NCBI GenBank assembly: GCA_905210525.1
Contig: CAJLXE010000050.1
Coordinates: forward strand, 1-9,191
DNA length: 9,191 nt
Direction: 5' to 3'
Source: an uncultured Clostridia bacterium
GTDB taxonomy: Bacteria > Bacillota > Clostridia > HGM11327
Numbering within the stretch: the stretch's first letter is position 1; each line of letters starts with the position of its first letter. A program made the position numbers and the translations under genes. The notes below the pieces were generated by a model that had not been told where the DNA came from, ran no database searches, and saw only the letters and a list, made by a program, of their open reading frames with translations. This document shows positions 6,201 to 9,191 of this stretch, one piece after another.

Positions 6201-7795
6201 TTTCACCTCCGCCGCATCATGATATATATTCAATAGAGGACCTTGCCCAGCTCATATATGACCTCAAAAATTCTAACCGCGATGCAAGAATTTCCGTAAA
6301 ACTCGTATCTGAAGCGGGAGTCGGTACTATTGCGGCAGGTGTTGCCAAAGCAGGCGCACAGGTTATACTGATATCCGGTTATGACGGAGGTACGGGTGCG
6401 GCTCCCAAAAGCTCAATACATCATGCCGGCTTGCCGTGGGAACTCGGTCTTGCAGAAGCACATCAGACGCTTATAAAGAACGGTTTGCGTACAAGAGTAA
6501 TACTTGAGACGGACGGCAAACTGATGACAGGCAGAGATGTTGCCATTGCGGCTATTTTAGGTGCCGAGGAATTCGGTTTTGCAACGGCTCCGCTTGTAAC
6601 AATGGGTTGCGTAATGATGAGAGTGTGCAATCTTGATACGTGTCCTGTCGGAGTTGCGACACAGAACCCGAAATTGAGAGAACGTTTCACAGGCAAACCC
6701 GAATATGTTATGAATTTTATGCTGTTCATTGCACAGGAGCTGCGTGAGATAATGGCTAAGCTCGGAGTGAGAACGGTTGAAGAACTTGTGGGACGTACCG
6801 ATCTTATAAAAGTGCGTGACAAAATGGTTACCGACCGTGCGGCAACGGTGGATCTTGACGGAATACTTAATCGTGCAGGTGAGAAGGATAATGCCGTTCA
6901 TTTTGAAAAGAAAGATATATACGACTTTAAGCTTGAAGATACTCTTGATGAAAAGGTTCTGATGAAGGACTTTGAAAGTGCAATGAAAAAGGGAACCCAC
7001 AAGGAAATATCCGTTGAAGTTTCAAGCACAAACCGTACATTCGGTACGATTTTCGGCTCCGAGATTACTAAAAAATTCGGCGGTACGCTTGCGGACGATA
7101 CTTTTATAATACACGCGAAAGGCGGCGGCGGTCAATCATTCGGATCGTTTATTCCGAAAGGACTTACAATAATTCTTGAAGGCGACAGCAATGACCATTT
7201 CGGAAAGGGCCTTTCCGGCGGCAAGCTTATAGTTTACCCTCCGCATGAAAGCCGTTTTGATGCGGACAAGAATATTATTATAGGAAACGTTGCATTGTAC
7301 GGAGCAACCTCCGGCGAAGCGTATATAAACGGCGTTGCAGGAGAAAGATTCTGCGTGCGCAATTCGGGAGTTATGGCTGTTGTTGAAGGCGTGGGCGACC
7401 ACGGTTGTGAATATATGACAGGCGGCAGAGTGGTTGTTCTCGGAGATACGGGTAAAAACTTTGCAGCAGGCATGAGCGGAGGCATAGCGTATGTTCTTGA
7501 TGAAAAACATGATCTCTATCTCAGGCTTAACAAGAGTATGGTAACAATGACTACCGTTTCGGAAAAGCACGACATTGCGGAACTTAAAAATATGATAGAA
7601 AATCATGTTAAAGCGACAAATTCCGTAAAGGGTAAAGCGATACTTGATAATTGGGAAGAAATGCTGCCTTTGTTCAAGAAAATACTGCCGAACGACTATG
7701 GCAAGATGATAGTTGCAATAGGTCAGATGGAAGAAAAAGGCATGACGAGAGAGCAGGCAGAACTTGAAGCGTTCTATTCTGTAAGCAAGGGGTGA
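3272..7795 (+). CDS. gltB: Glutamate synthase, large (alpha) subunit
   Basis: This 1507-residue subunit, full length for the family, hydrolyses glutamine and delivers the ammonia through an internal tunnel to 2-oxoglutarate, making two glutamates in the cytoplasm. A 16-residue propeptide ends at Cys17 (EHDACGIG), the nucleophile of the class II glutamine amidotransferase domain (about 17-420), which also shows HNGEINTIRGN (242-252). A central domain leads into the FMN-binding synthase barrel (about 785-1155), with GEGGEEPER (901-909), GYDGGTGAAP (1036-1045) and the 3Fe-4S cysteines Cys1113, Cys1119 and Cys1124 (C-x5-C-x4-C). The C-terminal GXGXG beta-helix contains GGGGQSFG (1284-1291) and GDHGCEYMTGG. 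The start is set by GAGGG six bases upstream and by the conserved distance to Cys17. No frameshift or missing catalytic residue is seen. The gene leads the gltBD operon and is preceded by a promoter-plus-terminator leader. Confidence 0.98.
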   Translation: MDTQQGLYRREFEHDACGIGAVVDIKGRPSYKTVDDALKIVEKLEHRAGKDAAGETGDGVGIMLQISHKFFKPEAAKCGIELKNARDYGVGMFFFPQNALKRSQAKKMFEIIAEKEGMKFLGWREVPICPEILGKRARDCMPYILQCFIERPKDVKSGLPFDRKLYIARRVFEQSNDNTYVVSLSCRTIVYKGMFLVGQLRRFYKDLQSEDYESAIAMVHSRFSTNTAPSWERAHPNRVILHNGEINTIRGNADRMLAREETMSSAVMRENMDKIFPVINESGSDSAMLDNTLEFLEMNGMDLPLAMMITIPEPWKNDKKITREKKDLYRYYATMMEPWDGPASILFSDGDQVGAILDRNGLRPSRYYLTDDDRLILSSEVGVLDIPEEHIVEKNRLRPGKMLLIDTVKGKLIPDDELKEYYAMRQPYGEWLDQNLVQLKNLPIPNKRVEEHTQAVRDRLYKAFGYTYEDVKDAIIPMAKNAGEPIASMGTDIPLAVLSEKHQPLFNYFKQLFAQVTNPPIDAIREECVTDTTVYVGSGGNLLEEKPENCAVLQIQNPILTGVDLLKIKAMHRDGFHVETVSLLYYKNTPLERALDRLFIACDKAYRDGANVIVLSDRGVDENHVAIPSLLAVSAMEQHLIRTKKRTSVSIILESAEPRDVHHFAMLLGYGARAIQPYLAHECIEECVNIGLLDKDAHTAIRDYNSAILHGIVKIASKMGVSTLQSYQSSQIFEAIGIRKDVIDKYFTNTVSRVGGIGLEEIDEGVEYRHSHAFDPLGLGVDTTLDSCGFHKLRSGDDKEHHMYNPQTIIALRDATRTGSYERFKEYTSMVDDERIPHTLRGLLEFSYDKDGGVPIDEVESAESIVKRFKTGAMSYGSISKEAHECMAIAMNRLGGKSNSGEGGEEPERLGTERNSAIKQVASGRFGVTSEYLCSAKEIQIKMAQGAKPGEGGHLPGKKVYPWIAKTRHSTPGVSLISPPPHHDIYSIEDLAQLIYDLKNSNRDARISVKLVSEAGVGTIAAGVAKAGAQVILISGYDGGTGAAPKSSIHHAGLPWELGLAEAHQTLIKNGLRTRVILETDGKLMTGRDVAIAAILGAEEFGFATAPLVTMGCVMMRVCNLDTCPVGVATQNPKLRERFTGKPEYVMNFMLFIAQELREIMAKLGVRTVEELVGRTDLIKVRDKMVTDRAATVDLDGILNRAGEKDNAVHFEKKDIYDFKLEDTLDEKVLMKDFESAMKKGTHKEISVEVSSTNRTFGTIFGSEITKKFGGTLADDTFIIHAKGGGGQSFGSFIPKGLTIILEGDSNDHFGKGLSGGKLIVYPPHESRFDADKNIIIGNVALYGATSGEAYINGVAGERFCVRNSGVMAVVEGVGDHGCEYMTGGRVVVLGDTGKNFAAGMSGGIAYVLDEKHDLYLRLNKSMVTMTTVSEKHDIAELKNMIENHVKATNSVKGKAILDNWEEMLPLFKKILPNDYGKMIVAIGQMEEKGMTREQAELEAFYSVSKG

Positions 7796-7800
7796 TTGGA

Positions 7801-9191
7801 ATGGGTAAAACAGGTGGATTTCTGGAATATGAAAGGCACGTAAATGAAGCGGTAAAGCCTTTGGAAAGAATAAAAAATTACAATGAATTTCATGATGAAA
7901 TGAATGAAGCTGCAAGACGCGAACAGGGAGCGCGCTGTATGAACTGTGGTGTGCCGTTCTGTCAGGCGGGAATGGTAATAGGCGGTGCGGTGTCGGGATG
8001 TCCGCTTCACAACCTCATTCCGGAATGGAACGATGAGATATATAACGGATGCTGGGAGCACGCGCTGTCAAGACTTCTCAAGACGAATAATTTTCCTGAA
8101 TTTACGGGAAGAGTATGTCCGGCTCTTTGCGAAGCGGCGTGTACGTGCGGACTTAACGGGGACTCGGTTACGGTAAGAGAAAATGAGCTTGCGCTTATTG
8201 AGTATGCTTACAAAAACGGACTTATTGAACCTAAAGTGCCGTCAGTCAGAACCGGTAAAAAGGTTGCGGTTATAGGGTCCGGACCGTCCGGTCTTGCCGT
8301 TGCCGACCAGCTTAATAAACGCGGGCACAATGTTACTGTTTATGAACGCGATGACAGAATAGGCGGATTGCTTATGTACGGTATTCCGAATATGAAGCTT
8401 GATAAAAGCGTCATAGAACGCAGAGCGGACATTATGCGAAAAGAAGGCGTTGAGTTTATTACAGGTGCGGATGTAGGAAAAAACGTAAGCGCGGACGATA
8501 TAATGAGTTCATATGATGCGGTAGTTCTTTGCTGCGGTGCTAAAAATCCGAGAGATATAAAACCGGAGAACAGGGAAGTCAACGGAGTTTATTTTGCGGT
8601 TGACTATCTTACGGAATCAACAAAAGCGGTTCTTGAAAACAGAAAGAGTACGAAGTCTGCCGAAAATAAAAGAGTAGTAATTGTCGGCGGCGGCGATACG
8701 GGTAACGATTGCGTAGGAACGGCAATACGTCAGGGGGCAGTGTCGGTTGTTCAGCTTGAGATGATGCCTTGTCTTCCGGAAAAACGCGCGGCAAACAATC
8801 CATGGCCCCAATGGCCCAGAGTAAAAAAGACGGATTACGGTCAAGAGGAAGCGATAGCTTGTTTCGGCAGTGACCCGCGCATATATCAGACTACCGTAAA
8901 AAAACTGATATCGGATGAAAACTCAAATCTCAGGTCTGTTGTGACAATGAAGCTTACTCCTGTTAAAGACGAGGCAACAGGAAGAACAAATATGCTTCCG
9001 GTTGAAAATTCGGAACAAACAATAGATGCGGATATGCTTATTATTGCAGCCGGATTTCTCGGCAGTGAACCGTATGTTGCCGAGGCGTTCGGAGTTGAAA
9101 CAGATAAACGAACAAACATAGCGTCACAGACAGGCAAATATGCGACAAGCCGGGATAAAATTTTTACGGCAGGAGATGTTCATAGAGGACA
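7801..9191 (+). CDS. gltD: Glutamate synthase, small (beta) subunit, cut by the window end
   Basis: The frame is open for 463 codons to the last base and lacks perhaps 30 residues of the usual ~490. GltD takes electrons from NAD(P)H through FAD and Fe-S clusters to GltB. The N-terminal domain has the cysteines expected for two 4Fe-4S clusters: Cys46, Cys49 and Cys54 (CMNCGVPFC), Cys67 (GCPLHNLIPEWND), and Cys106, Cys110 and Cys114/116 (GRVCPALCEAACTC). The FAD fold shows VIGSGPSGLA (GSGPSG at 159-164) and the pyridine-nucleotide fold IVGGGDTGND (296-303). The last residues visible, TAGDVHRG, are the conserved second FAD site. The gene starts 5 bases after the gltB stop, and its ribosome site AAGGGG (7787-7792) lies over the last codons of gltB, so the two are co-transcribed and probably translated in step. 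NADH versus NADPH preference cannot be read here. Confidence 0.97.
   Translation, partial: MGKTGGFLEYERHVNEAVKPLERIKNYNEFHDEMNEAARREQGARCMNCGVPFCQAGMVIGGAVSGCPLHNLIPEWNDEIYNGCWEHALSRLLKTNNFPEFTGRVCPALCEAACTCGLNGDSVTVRENELALIEYAYKNGLIEPKVPSVRTGKKVAVIGSGPSGLAVADQLNKRGHNVTVYERDDRIGGLLMYGIPNMKLDKSVIERRADIMRKEGVEFITGADVGKNVSADDIMSSYDAVVLCCGAKNPRDIKPENREVNGVYFAVDYLTESTKAVLENRKSTKSAENKRVVIVGGGDTGNDCVGTAIRQGAVSVVQLEMMPCLPEKRAANNPWPQWPRVKKTDYGQEEAIACFGSDPRIYQTTVKKLISDENSNLRSVVTMKLTPVKDEATGRTNMLPVENSEQTIDADMLIIAAGFLGSEPYVAEAFGVETDKRTNIASQTGKYATSRDKIFTAGDVHRG

Noticed and set aside
7136..7915. Minus-strand frame of 259 codons opposite the end of gltB and start of gltD.
   Set aside because: It is antisense to two certain genes, and its His/Phe/Tyr-rich translation has no family character.

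Overview
The window looks like a chromosomal segment of a low-to-moderate GC Clostridia-type Firmicute, possibly a gut member of the Eubacteriales. The signs are AT-rich intergenic DNA, consensus sigma-A promoters, AGGAGG-type ribosome sites, heavy use of ATA and AGA codons, and a lipoprotein nuclease plus GltB/GltD of the kind common in that class. The genus cannot be told from the sequence.

Layout: positions 1-1724 are read from the minus strand. They hold a 71-residue two-helix membrane protein (96-311), a lipoprotein DNA/RNA non-specific endonuclease with a C-terminal zinc-ribbon-like tail (445-1320), and a 135-residue conserved protein of unknown function (1317-1724). The last overlaps the nuclease start by ATGA, and the pair has a good sigma-A promoter at 1761-1789. 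Positions 1981-2922 hold two divergent genes for small helical proteins of unknown function, 67 and 203 residues. They share a short motif (PM..RQ..D.I) and a 126-bp promoter region. Positions 2923-3106 look like the remains of a decayed gene.

The right two thirds is the gltBD operon: the complete glutamate synthase large subunit (3272-7795) and the small subunit (7801 to the window end, lacking roughly its last 30 residues). Together they convert glutamine plus 2-oxoglutarate plus reduced pyridine nucleotide into two glutamates. GltB carries the glutaminase and FMN/3Fe-4S synthase sites. GltD carries the FAD, Fe-S and NAD(P)H sites.

No phage, CRISPR array, tRNA or complete mobile element is visible, and most of the window is ordinary. 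The most interesting part is the gltB leader. A perfect-consensus promoter (TTGACA-17-TATAAT) is followed after about 22 transcribed bases by a 15-bp terminator hairpin with a U-tract, all upstream of gltB. The operon therefore seems to need read-through or antitermination. A 10-codon open frame starts at the predicted transcript start and ends inside the hairpin's 5' arm.
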